Positions 36,120-45,218 of a stretch of DNA of 64,000 nucleotides are shown here, one piece after another. Numbering within the stretch: position 1 is the first letter of the stretch; each line of letters opens with the position of its first letter. The notes beneath the pieces were generated by a model. It was not told the origin of the DNA and did no database searches. It saw nothing but the letters and a program-made list of their open reading frames with translations. Location: the NCBI RefSeq assembly GCF_023715645.1, contig NZ_JAMBOP010000003.1:186001-250000 (forward strand), read 5' to 3'. This stretch comes from Bacillus cytotoxicus (lineage in GTDB: Bacteria; Bacillota; Bacilli; Bacillales; Bacillaceae_G). A program made the translations under genes and the position numbers.

Positions 36120-36743
36120 ATGGCATGGGATTTATTTAGCATCATCGGTACAATCGCCTTCGCTTTAAGCGGAGCAATCATCGCGATGGAAGAAGAGTAT
36201 GATATTTTCGGGGTTTATATTTTAGGGATGGCAACCGCGTTCGGGGGAGGCGCACTGCGTAATTTATTAATTGGCTATCCAATTGTTTCACTTTGGAAAC
36301 AAGATATGTTATTTGAAATTGCAATGTTATCAATGACTATTATATTTTTATTCCCGAACAGACTCATTAAACATTGGAAACGCTGGGAAAATATTACCGA
36401 TGCAATCGGTTTATCTGCATTTGCAATTCAAGGTGCATTATATGCCCAAAAACTAGATCTACCAATTAGCGCAACGATTGTCGCTGCTGTCTTAACAGGT
36501 ATCGGCGGCGGTATTATCCGCGATTTATTAGCACGTCGAAAACCGCTTGTACTTCGAACGGAGATTTATGCACTTTGGACAATTTTAGCCGGATTTTTAA
36601 TTGGCACTAAAATTGTTACAAGTGACTTCGCATTGTATGCTTTATTCATTCTTATCGTATGTTTCCGTATGATTTCTATATACTATCAATGGCATTTGCC
36701 ACATCGTAGTGTAGAAAAAATCAAACATTTCAATGATAGATAA
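36120..36743 (+). CDS. TRIC-family (UPF0126) membrane protein
   Basis: About 207 residues with six to seven membrane helices and the duplicated family signatures GVYILGMATAFGGGALRNLL and ATIVAAVLTGIGGGIIRDLL. Prokaryotic members form trimeric cation-permeable channels; the physiological role is unclear. I use the ATG at 36120 (GGGGGAG 6 nt upstream). It is read divergently from hflX, with a TATAAT-like -10 near 36070. Confidence 0.9.
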   Translation: MAWDLFSIIGTIAFALSGAIIAMEEEYDIFGVYILGMATAFGGGALRNLLIGYPIVSLWKQDMLFEIAMLSMTIIFLFPNRLIKHWKRWENITDAIGLSAFAIQGALYAQKLDLPISATIVAAVLTGIGGGIIRDLLARRKPLVLRTEIYALWTILAGFLIGTKIVTSDFALYALFILIVCFRMISIYYQWHLPHRSVEKIKHFNDR

Positions 36744-36749
36744 CAGATT

Positions 36750-36776
36750 AACTCTTTACTTTTGTAAAGAGTTTTT
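36750..36776 (+). terminator. Terminator after the TRIC-family gene
   Basis: AACTCTTTACTTTTGTAAAGAGTTTTTC: a 10-bp stem with a run of T, shortly after the stop codon. Confidence 0.8.
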
Positions 36777-36887
36777 CTTTTTACCTTGTCTTAATCAAAA
36801 GAAAAATTCCAGTGATAGAAGTATTATTTTATTGCATGTTTTTTGCCCACTTCCGTAAATACTATTTCTTAAAGAGAGGTGAGGAAA

Positions 36888-37031
36888 ATGACAAAGCATG
36901 TAAATAAAGGTGCACAAAGAAGTTCCGTGGATCAATTTGGCCATGATGTAAATTCTGCATACGAAAAAAGCAAAAAAATAGAACGTTCTCACAAAGCATA
37001 TCAGCAAAAAGCAAAAGAAGAACAGGAGTGA
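36888..37031 (+). CDS. Small hydrophilic protein, possibly spore-associated
   Basis: 47 residues beginning MTKHVNKGAQRSSVDQFGHD and rich in Lys, Ser and Gln, with GAGGTGAGG upstream of ATG 36888. I do not recognise the family. Size, composition and its position 6 bp before an SspL-like gene suggest a forespore protein. The segment before it (TTGCATG..., 36832-36838) resembles the sequence before the gene at 41045, which could be a sigma-G promoter. Confidence 0.6.
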   Translation: MTKHVNKGAQRSSVDQFGHDVNSAYEKSKKIERSHKAYQQKAKEEQE

Positions 37032-37037
37032 AATATA

Positions 37038-37172
37038 ATGGCAAAAGGAAACAACAACCGTAATCGCGGGCAAAGCAGTAGTGTTAATTCACAAGGACTC
37101 GCTTCAGATGTAGCAGATCAAAGTCCAAAAAACCAATTAGGACAACGCGCAAAAACAAAAAATACGAAATAA
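37038..37172 (+). CDS. SspL-like minor small acid-soluble spore protein
   Basis: 44 residues, MAKGNNNRNRGQSSSVNSQG at the start and PKNQLGQRAKTKNTK at the end. The C-terminal pattern (PK-x-x-L-x-x-RAK-x-x-NTK) resembles B. subtilis SspL as I recall it. It has no hydrophobic core, as expected for these disordered spore-core proteins. ATG at 37038 follows the preceding stop by 6 bp; GGAGTG is its RBS. The family assignment is moderate because such short sequences carry little information. Confidence 0.6.
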   Translation: MAKGNNNRNRGQSSSVNSQGLASDVADQSPKNQLGQRAKTKNTK

Positions 37173-37200
37173 AACACGAAGCATTACGCTTCGTGTTTTA
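37171..37200. terminator. Terminator after the SspL-like gene
   Basis: AAAACACGAAGC-attac-GCTTCGTGTTTTA: a 12-bp stem with T/A-runs, overlapping the stop codon. Confidence 0.8.
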
Positions 37201-37208
37201 TAATAAAT

Positions 37209-37486
37209 AATTTATCCCGCTATTCGTGGGCAGTAATACTCCCGCCTCAAAATTCAGCAAAAGCATTGTCCAGCTCTAGCGGCTAGAATCTCCGGCCGTT
37301 TCACCCCCTCAGACGAGGCAAAAAGCGCCTCTCCGCCCTGTGCTCCAACGTCCTGCGATTCTGAGCGAGCCGCTTCCGCTTTTCTTAAGAAGTTAGGCGG
37401 GAGATAAACTGCCCGTAAAAGCCCGATTGGTGAGGGCTGATAATCAGTGGGTGATGAAGAAAACCCCCACTGATTAAAGTTTCACT
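37209..37486 (-). repeat. GC-rich dispersed repeat family C, copy 2
   Basis: About 280 bp running from TTTATCCCGCTATTCG to TGATTAAAGTTTCACTT, the reverse complement of copy 1. Its end touches the spoVK-like stop codon (37487-37489). No ORF. Confidence 0.9.
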
Positions 37487-38443
37487 TCATGAATTGCACT
37501 CTCCTTCTTCAAGTGTCAAATCACTACTAGAAATTGTTATTAAATCATATTTATCGTACGTTTCTTCCTGAAGCAGCCTCATCGCTTGCGTACGAATGGA
37601 TTTTTCCACAACATTACGAACGTAGCGCCCATTGCTAAAAGAAGTAATCTGTGATGAGTATTTTACTGCATTTAAATGATCACGAAGATTCCACTCTGCC
37701 TCTTTTGATAATTGATACTCCCGTTCATCATACATCTGTTTCCCTATTTCTAAGAGTTGATTGACGGTGTAATCTGAAAACTCAATAATGAAAGGAAAGC
37801 GAGATTGCAAACCAGGGTTTAGTGATAGGAAATGGTTCATCTCACGTGAATACCCTGCTAAAATGAGCACAAAAGCATGCTGCTTATCTTCCATATGTTT
37901 AACGAGCGTATCAATCGCCTCTTTCCCAAAATCTTTTTCACCACCACGCGCAAGCGAATAAGCCTCATCAATAAATAAAATTCCTCCCATTGATTTTCGA
38001 ATGAGGTCACGCGTTTTTTGCGCAGTATGCCCGATATATTCGCCGACTAAATCCGCTCGTTCCGCTTCAACTAAATGCCCTTTCGATAACACATTCATCT
38101 CAAATAATAACTTCCCAATCATCCTAGCAACAGTTGTTTTCCCCGTTCCCGGATTACCTTTAAACAACATATGAAGGACTTGTTTCTCTGATTTCAAACC
38201 AGCTTCTTGCCGTTTTTTATTTACATAAATCCACGCATAAATTTCTTTTATAATTTTTTTAATTTCCTGCATTCCAACAAGCTTGCTCATTTCTTCTTCA
38301 ATCCGCTGTAACATTTCATGTTTTGTAACAGTTTCATTTGAAAGATTTTGCTTTTGTTCAGGAGGAGAAACAGAATTTTTCTTTCGGTGATTTAGCACAA
38401 TGTTAATTTGGTTATTATTCTTCTTTCGCATCGACTGTTCCAT
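37487..38443 (-). CDS. spoVK: Stage V sporulation protein K (AAA+ ATPase)
   Basis: 318 residues. A poorly conserved N-terminus is followed by the AAA core: LVGMQEIKKIIKEIYAWIYV, Walker A FKGNPGTGKTTVARMIG, ADLVGEYIGHTAQKT (pore/second region), Walker B GGILFIDEAYSLARGG and FPFIIEFSDYT. It belongs to the CbbX/SpoVK group and acts in spore maturation. ATG at 38443 with GAGGTG upstream. Gene order with hflX and ynbB is that of B. subtilis, with repeat C and two small genes inserted between. Confidence 0.93.
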   Translation of the reverse strand: MEQSMRKKNNNQINIVLNHRKKNSVSPPEQKQNLSNETVTKHEMLQRIEEEMSKLVGMQEIKKIIKEIYAWIYVNKKRQEAGLKSEKQVLHMLFKGNPGTGKTTVARMIGKLLFEMNVLSKGHLVEAERADLVGEYIGHTAQKTRDLIRKSMGGILFIDEAYSLARGGEKDFGKEAIDTLVKHMEDKQHAFVLILAGYSREMNHFLSLNPGLQSRFPFIIEFSDYTVNQLLEIGKQMYDEREYQLSKEAEWNLRDHLNAVKYSSQITSFSNGRYVRNVVEKSIRTQAMRLLQEETYDKYDLITISSSDLTLEEGECNS

Positions 38444-38511
38444 ACAATCACCTCATTTTTATCATTTCACTGACGAATATTGTCAACATTTGCGCTTTCC
38501 CAAGAAATAAA

Positions 38512-38537
38512 CATTTTCTGAAAATTTTTGTTATAAT
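38512..38537 (+). promoter_or_regulatory. CodY box and -10 element before the recombinase gene
   Basis: CATTTTCTGAAAATT (38512-38526) matches the CodY consensus AATTTTCWGAAAATT at 14 of 15 positions. TATAAT (38532-38537) follows 5 bp later, so CodY binding would cover the promoter. The gene's GGAGGTGG RBS starts about 15 bp downstream. Confidence 0.65.
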
Positions 38538-38562
38538 GTAAGAAAACTAGGGAGGTGGGACT

Positions 38563-39525
38563 ATGTCAACAAAAGACCTTAATGATACAGTACAAGCTTT
38601 CTCTGCTTATTTATTAAATAAGGGCCGAAAGCCTTCGACAATTAAACGATACGCCTACGACATCGAAGATTTTGTTCATTGGTTAGAAAAAAACAAAAAA
38701 GTTTCCTCTAATAATATATGGGGGACACTTTGTACAAAAGACTATGAAGATTATTTTTCAGACTTAAAAATAAAACGTCATTACTCCGAAAAAACAATGC
38801 ACCGTGTTTTTATTGTGTTAAATCGGCTGTATCATTTTTTAAACCTACCTAGCCCACTAAAAGATATGGAACTGATCATACAGCCAGATCGTACATTGCG
38901 AGATGAAGATTTCATTTCACCACAAGAAGAACAGCGTTTAAAATATATTTTAACTTCTTTAGAAGGACTGTCAGATAAACAGCGACCTGTACGTCCATTA
39001 CTCATGGATCGAAACGTTTGTATTATTATGCTTCTGTTCGATTACGGATTATCATTACAAGAACTTATATCATTGAATATGCAGCATGTCCATTTTGAAA
39101 ATAATACATTATCTGTCCCCGCCGCACCCGGAATAGAACGAGTCATTACATTAACTGAGGGAGATAAGAAAAAGTTATATCATTACTATAAAAAAATCCC
39201 TGAGCCAGTACGCCCAAAATATCATAGCTCAGATCCAGTATTTGTAGCCTTTGACTTTAACCGAAATACATTTCGTTGGGTATATGAAAATGACGCTCCA
39301 AAAAGATTGACAGAAATTTCCGTACAAAAAATGATTCGACTTGAAGTAGCACGTGCAGGGCTGCGTAAAGGTATCTCTGCTCAACATTTACGCAATACAT
39401 TTATTTTACAACTCATTCAACAGCACACTCCTGAACAAGAAATTATAAAACGGATTGGTTTCAAATCAAAAATTTCATTAAAAAGATATTATAACTATGC
39501 AAAGCAAAAAGAGAATGCTTCGTAA
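38563..39525 (+). CDS. Tyrosine recombinase-like protein with degenerate active site
   Basis: 320 residues: N-terminal SAM-like core-binding domain (FSAYLLNKGRKPSTIKRYAYD, about 10-100) and a C-terminal catalytic-fold domain. At the usual Arg I position it reads YGLSLQELISLN (Ser for Arg). The HxLRH box is SAQHLRNTF (Gln and Asn for the two His). A Tyr is present in KRYYNYAKQ. These changes suggest it no longer cuts DNA or does so weakly. It sits between spoVK and hfq with no att-like repeats, so it behaves as a resident gene rather than an element integrase. Start ATG at 38563 with GGAGGTGG. Confidence 0.85.
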   Translation: MSTKDLNDTVQAFSAYLLNKGRKPSTIKRYAYDIEDFVHWLEKNKKVSSNNIWGTLCTKDYEDYFSDLKIKRHYSEKTMHRVFIVLNRLYHFLNLPSPLKDMELIIQPDRTLRDEDFISPQEEQRLKYILTSLEGLSDKQRPVRPLLMDRNVCIIMLLFDYGLSLQELISLNMQHVHFENNTLSVPAAPGIERVITLTEGDKKKLYHYYKKIPEPVRPKYHSSDPVFVAFDFNRNTFRWVYENDAPKRLTEISVQKMIRLEVARAGLRKGISAQHLRNTFILQLIQQHTPEQEIIKRIGFKSKISLKRYYNYAKQKENAS

Positions 39526-39560
39526 TAAGTTAAATAAGGATTGTAAAATATTTCGTCAAA

Positions 39561-39630
39561 AACCGCTCAGAAATCCGAGCGGTTTTACTTGTTGTAGAAA
39601 TGAAAAAAGAGCGAATGATTCGCTCTTTTT
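39561..39630. terminator. Two convergent terminators between the recombinase gene and hfq
   Basis: AACCGCTC-agaaatcc-GAGCGGTTTT (39561-39586) and AAAAAAGAGCGAATGATTCG plus CTCTTTTT (39603-39630). Each is a stem with T-run and serves the facing genes. Confidence 0.8.
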
Positions 39631-39648
39631 ACTATGTACAAATCTTTA

Positions 39649-39873
39649 CTATTCTAATTCGATTGAAACATTCTTTTGTGGAACAAATGTAGAAATCGCA
39701 TGTTTATAAATAAGCTGTTGCTTACCTTCTGTTTCCAACAGTACAGTGAAATTATCAAATCCTTTAATTAAACCACGAAGTTGGAAGCCATTTAATAAGT
39801 ACAGCGTAACAAACGTATTCTCTTTACGGAGTTGGTTTAAAAATTGATCTTGAATATTGATTGATTGCTTCAT
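39649..39873 (-). CDS. hfq: RNA chaperone Hfq
   Basis: 74 residues with the full Sm fold: Sm1 [29 protein letters not shown] and Sm2 [11 protein letters not shown] (the YKHAI motif). It forms a hexamer that binds small RNAs and mRNAs. ATG at 39873 with AGAGGAGG upstream. It follows miaA directly, as in most bacteria. Confidence 0.98.
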
Positions 39874-39894
39874 GTCGAATCCTCCTCTTTTTCT

Positions 39895-40848
39895 CTACAA
39901 CTTATTATTCGACTTAAGTTGTAGCTTTCCTTCTGTGTACTGTAAAATTTCTCGAAATTTTTCACCACTTGTAACGTCAAACCAATTAACATCCATTTTA
40001 TTACGGAACCAAGTTAATTGACGTTTTGCATAGCGACGAGAATTCGTTTTTAAAGCGATTATTGCTTCTTCTAACGAAATTTTCCCATCAAAATATTCAT
40101 ACAATTCTTTATAACCAATCGCTTGAATAGATTGACAATCCCGAATTCCTTCTTCATATAAGCGCTTAACCTCTTCTAATAAACCTTGCTCCATCATATT
40201 GTCTACACGTAAATTAATGCGACCATATAATAAATCTCGATCCATTGTTAAACCAATTAAAGCAACGTCATATAACAATTTATTTTCTTGTTGTTCTAAT
40301 TGATCACTCATTTTTTGCCCTGTTGTATGAAAAATTTCTAAAGCACGAATGACACGCCTTACATTGTTTGGATGAATACGCTTTGCACTTATTGGATCAA
40401 CCTCTTCTAACTTTCCATGTATATACTCTACACCGCGCTCCTCCGCTAATTGTTCTAACCGCTTACGGTACGCATGATCTCCTGGTTCATCAGAAAATTG
40501 GTAATCATATAACACGGATTGTACATATAAACCTGTTCCCCCAACAATTATAGGAAGTTTACCACGATTTATAACATCTTCTATATGGCCGCGTACAAGT
40601 TCTTGAAACTCAGCAACAGAGAAGGAATCTTCTGGATTTTTTATATCAATCATATAATGCGGAATTCCGTCCATCTCTTCTTCTGTAACTTTCGCCGTAC
40701 CTATATCCATACTACGATAAATTTGCATTGAATCACCGCTTATAATTTCCCCATTTAATGTTTTTGCCAATTCAATACTAAGCTTCGTTTTTCCAACTGC
40801 AGTTGGTCCAATAATAACAACAACTTTTTCCTGTTTTTCTACTCCCAT
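39895..40848 (-). CDS. miaA: tRNA dimethylallyltransferase
   Basis: About 317 residues. P-loop VVVIIGPTAVGKTKLSIELA, EIISGDSMQIYRSMDIGTAK (substrate site), LPIIVGGTGLYVQSVLYDYQ and NSRRYAKRQLTWFRN (tRNA binding). It adds a dimethylallyl group to A37 of tRNAs reading UNN codons. I choose the ATG at 40848; an upstream TTG (40857) is possible. It lies just upstream of hfq on the same strand, 21 bp apart. Confidence 0.97.
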   Translation of the reverse strand: MGVEKQEKVVVIIGPTAVGKTKLSIELAKTLNGEIISGDSMQIYRSMDIGTAKVTEEEMDGIPHYMIDIKNPEDSFSVAEFQELVRGHIEDVINRGKLPIIVGGTGLYVQSVLYDYQFSDEPGDHAYRKRLEQLAEERGVEYIHGKLEEVDPISAKRIHPNNVRRVIRALEIFHTTGQKMSDQLEQQENKLLYDVALIGLTMDRDLLYGRINLRVDNMMEQGLLEEVKRLYEEGIRDCQSIQAIGYKELYEYFDGKISLEEAIIALKTNSRRYAKRQLTWFRNKMDVNWFDVTSGEKFREILQYTEGKLQLKSNNKL

Positions 40849-41044
40849 ACACTTCAACTCTCTTTATGTAACGTTATACATCTGATTATTATATCCAATC
40901 TTACCAACTTTAATAGCCAAATTGCAAGTTATCTTATTATGGTAATTGAAATTGTATACATGTTTATTAAAAAATACAACCTATTTTGCATGTTTTGTCC
41001 ACCCACTTCATATACATAGTAAAAACTAAAATGGAGATGATACT

Positions 41045-41287
41045 ATGAAAGATGGACAAGCTCCTATTGATTTTCGCTCATTAATAGAAGATTTAATTTT
41101 AGCAACAGCAACAAATGAAATACATTGCTCTCAAGAAGAGTTATACTTTGCACTAAATTGTTTACTCCGGTCATTTCATATAATACTTACAGACAAGGAA
41201 ACAGACACAATGAATACCGAATATATCCAAACTCAATTTTGCACCGCATATAACATTTTAACAGGACGAACAATATACCCATTCTAA
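41045..41287 (+). CDS. Small protein of unknown function
   Basis: 80 residues (MKDGQAPIDFRSLIEDLILA...TGRTIYPF), largely helical, with no signal peptide. I do not recognise the family. GGAGATG lies 7 nt before the ATG. The upstream sequence TTGCATGTTTTGTCC...CATATACATA (40986-41018) resembles the one before the spore gene pair at 36888 and could be a sigma-G promoter, which would make this a forespore gene. Confidence 0.75.
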   Translation: MKDGQAPIDFRSLIEDLILATATNEIHCSQEELYFALNCLLRSFHIILTDKETDTMNTEYIQTQFCTAYNILTGRTIYPF

Positions 41288-41300
41288 ACAATCCTTCATC

Positions 41301-41508
41301 TATATATAAATCCAACTTGACTTTCCAACACACTAGTCGCCGCCATGCCAAACAAAAAGTAACCTTCCACTCTCTTCCTCTCTTCGTTTGAACATCGCAT
41401 GTGGCAGAAATAGGCACTGACCGCTTCTACTCATCGCCAGACGCTCTCTTCCATCTAAAAAGAAAAAAGATTTATGTTAGGTTTTTAATTTGGATTTATA
41501 TATATATA
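41301..41508 (-). repeat. Dispersed repeat family A, copy 7
   Basis: Inverted relative to copies 1-6: TATATATAAATCCAACTTG at the left, AATTTGGATTTATATATA at the right, interior AGTCGCCGCCATGCCAAAC and GGCACTGACCGCTTCTAC. It lies downstream of the small gene at 41045. Confidence 0.9.
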
Positions 41509-41516
41509 AGTCCAAC

Positions 41517-41560
41517 GTAACTATTCAGTCACTCTATAAAAGAACGAAAGAAAAGAAAAG
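41517..41560 (+). repeat. Fragment of repeat family B
   Basis: GTAACTATTCAGTCACTC resembles the family-B end GTAACTACTCAG followed by its subterminal sequence. The other end is not found, so it is a truncated copy next to family-A copy 7. Confidence 0.5.
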
Positions 41561-41603
41561 CAAACAAAAACACCTCTTTAATAAAGAAGTGTTTTTGTTT
41601 GCT
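41561..41603. terminator. Terminator after the iron alcohol dehydrogenase gene
   Basis: GCAAACAAAAACACCTCTTT and its near-perfect complement around a short loop (41561-41603); the T-rich arm overlaps the 3' end of the gene's stop codon on the minus strand. Confidence 0.75.
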
Positions 41604-42766
41604 TATAATGATGCTCGATAGATCGCTACAACATCTTGTTTATTTAACTCTTTAAACTGCCCAAACTCGCCATATGCCATTGCCTTTTCTGCCATAACAT
41701 CAATTTGTTCCTCACCAATTTTGTAATCCACTAAACGAGCCGGCGCTCCAATAGATGTCCAAAATTGACGCAATGCTTCAATTCCTTCCAATGCTATGTC
41801 AACATCAGTTTTCCCCTCTGTTTGAACATGGAATACTCGAATCGCAAATTGTTTAAAGCGATCTACATTTTCATATAAAACATGTTTCATCCAATTCGGG
41901 AATAAAATCGCTAAACCACCGCCATGCGGGATATCATACACTGCCGAAACAGCATGCTCAATGTTATGCGTTGCCCAGTCTCCACGTACACCCATCGCCA
42001 AAATACCATTTAACGCCATTGTACCGCAGTATAAAATTATTTCTCGATGCTCATAACTTTCTAAATCATTCAGCAGTTTTGGAGCTGTTTCAATAACCGT
42101 TTGTAAAATAGATTCACAATAACGGTCCTGCAATGCCGTATTTGTACCTTGGTGAAAATATTGTTCGAATACATGCGACATAATGTCAACAATACCATAG
42201 ATGGTTTGGTTACGTGGCACAGAAGTTGTGTGGCTTGGATCTAAAATAGAAAATTGCGGAAATGTTACTGGACTTCCCCAGCCATACTTCTCATTCGTTT
42301 CCCAATTTGTAATAACTGACCCTGCATTCATTTCAGAACCTGTGGCAGCTAAAGTTAACACTGTTCCAAAAGGTAACGCTTCTGTTGCGATCGCTTTTTT
42401 CGTAACAAGATCCCAAGCATCTCCATCATACTTACTACCAGCAGCAATCGCTTTTGTGCAATCTATTACACTTCCGCCGCCCACAGCTAAAATAAACTCC
42501 ATACCATTTTCTTTACAAATTTGAATCCCTTTGTTTACTGTTGATAAACGGGGGTTAGGTTCCACACCACTTAACTCAAAAATTTCTGCATCTATTTCTT
42601 TTAACATAGATATTACATTATCGTAAATTCCATTTTGTTTAATACTTCCACCGCCATATACGAGTAACACCCTTTTCCCGTATTGAGGTATTTCTACTTT
42701 CAATTGTTCTAATTGCCCTTTTCCAAAAATAAGCTTCGTTGGATTACGAAATACAAAGTTTTGCAT
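41603..42766 (-). CDS. Iron-containing alcohol dehydrogenase (butanol-dehydrogenase type)
   Basis: About 387 residues. N-terminal Rossmann-like domain with [18 protein letters not shown] and [17 protein letters not shown] (GGGS NAD(P)-binding), then LAATGSEMN and the iron-binding region with [34 protein letters not shown] and [14 protein letters not shown]. It is closest to the YugJ/YugK/BdhA type, which interconverts aldehydes and alcohols. I use the ATG at 42766 (AAAGGA 8 nt upstream). It is probably monocistronic, with hairpins on both sides. Confidence 0.92.
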   Translation of the reverse strand: MQNFVFRNPTKLIFGKGQLEQLKVEIPQYGKRVLLVYGGGSIKQNGIYDNVISMLKEIDAEIFELSGVEPNPRLSTVNKGIQICKENGMEFILAVGGGSVIDCTKAIAAGSKYDGDAWDLVTKKAIATEALPFGTVLTLAATGSEMNAGSVITNWETNEKYGWGSPVTFPQFSILDPSHTTSVPRNQTIYGIVDIMSHVFEQYFHQGTNTALQDRYCESILQTVIETAPKLLNDLESYEHREIILYCGTMALNGILAMGVRGDWATHNIEHAVSAVYDIPHGGGLAILFPNWMKHVLYENVDRFKQFAIRVFHVQTEGKTDVDIALEGIEALRQFWTSIGAPARLVDYKIGEEQIDVMAEKAMAYGEFGQFKELNKQDVVAIYRASL

Positions 42767-42848
42767 ACACTTCATCCTTTCTAGATAAAAGTAACTATAC
42801 TTTTGTATATCATATATTTTGTTTTTTCACAAAAAAATCTGCTTATAC

Positions 42849-42882
42849 AAAAAAAAATCTCAGCTAAAACTGAGATTTTTTT
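42849..42882. terminator. Terminator after the DUF420 gene
   Basis: AAAAAAATCTCAG-ctaaaa-CTGAGATTTTTTT, overlapping the stop codon of the DUF420 gene on the minus strand. Confidence 0.85.
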
Positions 42883-43420
42883 AATAATAAGGTGAAATCA
42901 TTAAGTATACGATAACACCTGAAAGACTTACATATAACCAAATTGGCATCGTCCAACGTACAATTTTACGATGGCGAGTCAATTGGTTTGTAAATCCGTA
43001 CACTAAAGAAAATAATGCAAGCGGCACAATAATAGCTGCAAGGAAAATATGTGTAATTAAAATAAAGAAATATACATATTTAATGATTCCTTCTCCACCA
43101 AAATGCGTTGCTGGCGCTAAATAATGATACGTTAAATACGAAACACAAAATATCAATGTTGTTGTAAATGCGGCAAGAATAAATCCTCTATGTAGCTTTA
43201 CATTCTTTTTAATAATTGAGAACAACGCTGCAAGTAAAAACACGAATGTAAAACTATTACAAATCGCATTGACAAGAGGTAAAATTGTTACATCAAAATG
43301 TACTTCTCCTTTGTATCCAACCGGTCCAAAAAACAAAAATAAAATAATCGCATTGACGACCACAGAAAGCGTTATTACAACAGGAGCATAGCTCTTCTGT
43401 TTCACAGAACGATCAGTCAA
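42881..43420 (-). CDS. DUF420-family membrane protein (YozB/CtaM-like)
   Basis: About 179 residues with five membrane helices and conserved histidines in or near helices (FILAAFTTTLIFCVSYLTYHY, IKYVYFFILITHIFLAAIIV, NQLTRHRKIVRWTMPIWLYV). The family includes proteins needed for terminal oxidase maturation, and the His pattern fits haem or copper handling; this role is inferred. I favour a TTG at 43420 with GGGAG 8 nt upstream; a GTG at 43429 is the alternative. Confidence 0.83.
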   Translation of the reverse strand: MTDRSVKQKSYAPVVITLSVVVNAIILFLFFGPVGYKGEVHFDVTILPLVNAICNSFTFVFLLAALFSIIKKNVKLHRGFILAAFTTTLIFCVSYLTYHYLAPATHFGGEGIIKYVYFFILITHIFLAAIIVPLALFSLVYGFTNQLTRHRKIVRWTMPIWLYVSLSGVIVYLMISPYY

Positions 43421-43636
43421 ATTGTTCACTCCCTCATCCTTCTTAAAATATATATTCACTTCATTATTTTAACATATTATTCACAGTATAAATGTGACAA
43501 ATGTTTGAAATCATTATGTAAAGTGAAACTTCAATGTTAATCATCTTCCCACTCACAAATTACAAAAATAGACAATTACACTAAAAATATAAAAAACCCG
43601 AATAGGAACCACCTCACTATCCGGATTTATGCTTTA

Positions 43637-44869
43637 TTAAGCTTTCTCTTCGAACAAACGTACAATTTCAATAATAACTTGCACCGCTTTTTCCATATTA
43701 TCTACAGACACATATTCAAATTTACCGTGGTAGTTTTCCCCGCCCGTAAAAATATTTGGTGTCGGTAGACCCATATACGATAACTGCGAACCGTCAGTTC
43801 CACCGCGAATTGGTTGAATATTCGGTTCGATATCAAGATTTTTCATCGCTTCATATGCAATATCAACAATCTCTTTCACCGGTTCAATCTTTTCAAGCAT
43901 ATTATAATACTGATCATTCATCTCAAGAATTATATTTTCCGCACCATACTTCTCTTGCATCTGCTTTGTAATGGCTGCTATGTTCTCTTTTCGAACATTA
44001 AAATGTTCGCGGTCAAAATCACGAATAATGTAAGTAGATTGACTTCGCTCAACATCACCATTTATAGAAATAAGGTGATAGAATCCTTCGTATCCCTCTG
44101 TATATTCCGGCGCTTCTTCTACTGGTAGTTGTCCGTGAAATTCCATTGCGAGCTTGCTAGCATTTACCATCTTATTTTTAGCTGTACCAGGATGAGTGCT
44201 ATTCCCTTTAAAAATGAGCTTGGCACCGGCAGCGTTAAAACTTTCATATTCTAATCCACCTAGCGGACCTCCATCCATTGTATACGCAAATGAAGCTCCA
44301 AAAGCTTCTACATCAAAATGAGATGGACCGCGGCCAATTTCTTCATCAGGAGTAAATGCTACTCTAATTTTCCCGTGTTTAATTTGTGGGTTATGTAATA
44401 AATAATTCATTGCTGTCATAATTTCTGTAATGCCTGCTTTATCATCTGCACCAAGAAGTGTTGTTCCATCAGTCGTAATTAATGTATGGCCTTGATAAGA
44501 TGGGAGTTCTGGAAATAATTCTGGAGTTAATACAACACCAAGCTCCTTATTTAACGTAATTGCCTTCCCATCAAAATTTTCATAAATTTGTGGCAACACA
44601 TTCTTCCCAGTAAAATCTGTTGCTGTATCTAAATGAGCTAAAAAACCCATTACAGGTACCTGCTTATCCGTATTCGCAGGAAGCGTAGCCATCACGTAGC
44701 TATTTTCATCCATCGTTACTTCTGATAATCCAATCGCTTTCAACTCTTCTACCAGTTGCTTTGCAAACTCAATTTGGCCAGGCGTTGATGGCACAGTTTG
44801 ACTTTCTGCATCAGATTGTGTATCCACCTTAACATATCTTGTAAAGCGTTCAATAATTTCTTTTTTCAT
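43637..44869 (-). CDS. pepT: Peptidase T (tripeptide aminopeptidase)
   Basis: 410 residues, M20 metallopeptidase. It has [12 protein letters not shown] (zinc ligand His with HLDT), [18 protein letters not shown] (bridging Asp), [19 protein letters not shown] (catalytic Glu pair) and a dimerisation domain. It releases the N-terminal residue of tripeptides. ATG at 44869. A weak hairpin lies downstream (about 43592-43628). Confidence 0.96.
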   Translation of the reverse strand: MKKEIIERFTRYVKVDTQSDAESQTVPSTPGQIEFAKQLVEELKAIGLSEVTMDENSYVMATLPANTDKQVPVMGFLAHLDTATDFTGKNVLPQIYENFDGKAITLNKELGVVLTPELFPELPSYQGHTLITTDGTTLLGADDKAGITEIMTAMNYLLHNPQIKHGKIRVAFTPDEEIGRGPSHFDVEAFGASFAYTMDGGPLGGLEYESFNAAGAKLIFKGNSTHPGTAKNKMVNASKLAMEFHGQLPVEEAPEYTEGYEGFYHLISINGDVERSQSTYIIRDFDREHFNVRKENIAAITKQMQEKYGAENIILEMNDQYYNMLEKIEPVKEIVDIAYEAMKNLDIEPNIQPIRGGTDGSQLSYMGLPTPNIFTGGENYHGKFEYVSVDNMEKAVQVIIEIVRLFEEKA

Positions 44870-44949
44870 ACTCTCTCACTCCTTTTTATCTATCTTTATT
44901 TATTATAAACCTTTGTAACACGTTTTTTTATTTCTTTTCATTTTATTTT

Positions 44950-45150
44950 TATATAAATCCAAGTTGATTTTTTAACACATAGATTGTTGCTATATAGAAT
45001 ACAACATGCCCGCTACTGGCCTGCTCCTTTTTGTTTAAAACTGGGCATGTGGTAGAAAAAGGCCCTGACCGCTCCAATGCGCGGACAGACGCTCTCATCC
45101 TCCCCTAAAAGAGGAGGTTTTATGTCAGGTTTTCAATTTGGATTTATATA
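44950..45150 (-). repeat. Dispersed repeat family A, copy 8
   Basis: Inverted orientation: TATATAAATCCAAGTTG to CAATTTGGATTTATATA, with GGCCCTGACCGCTCCAATG and GACAGACGCTCTC inside. It fills most of the gap between yebC and pepT. Confidence 0.9.
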
Positions 45151-45171
45151 TGAAAATTCAATGAACAATCT

Positions 45172-45213
45172 AAAAAAAACAGACCTTTGTTTTGAAACAA
45201 AGGTCTGCTTTTC
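45172..45213 (-). terminator. Terminator after yebC
   Basis: AAAAGCAGACCTTTG and CAAAGGTCTGTTTTTTTT: a 14-bp stem with strong T-run just past the stop codon on the minus strand. Confidence 0.85.
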
Positions 45214-45218
45214 AATCC

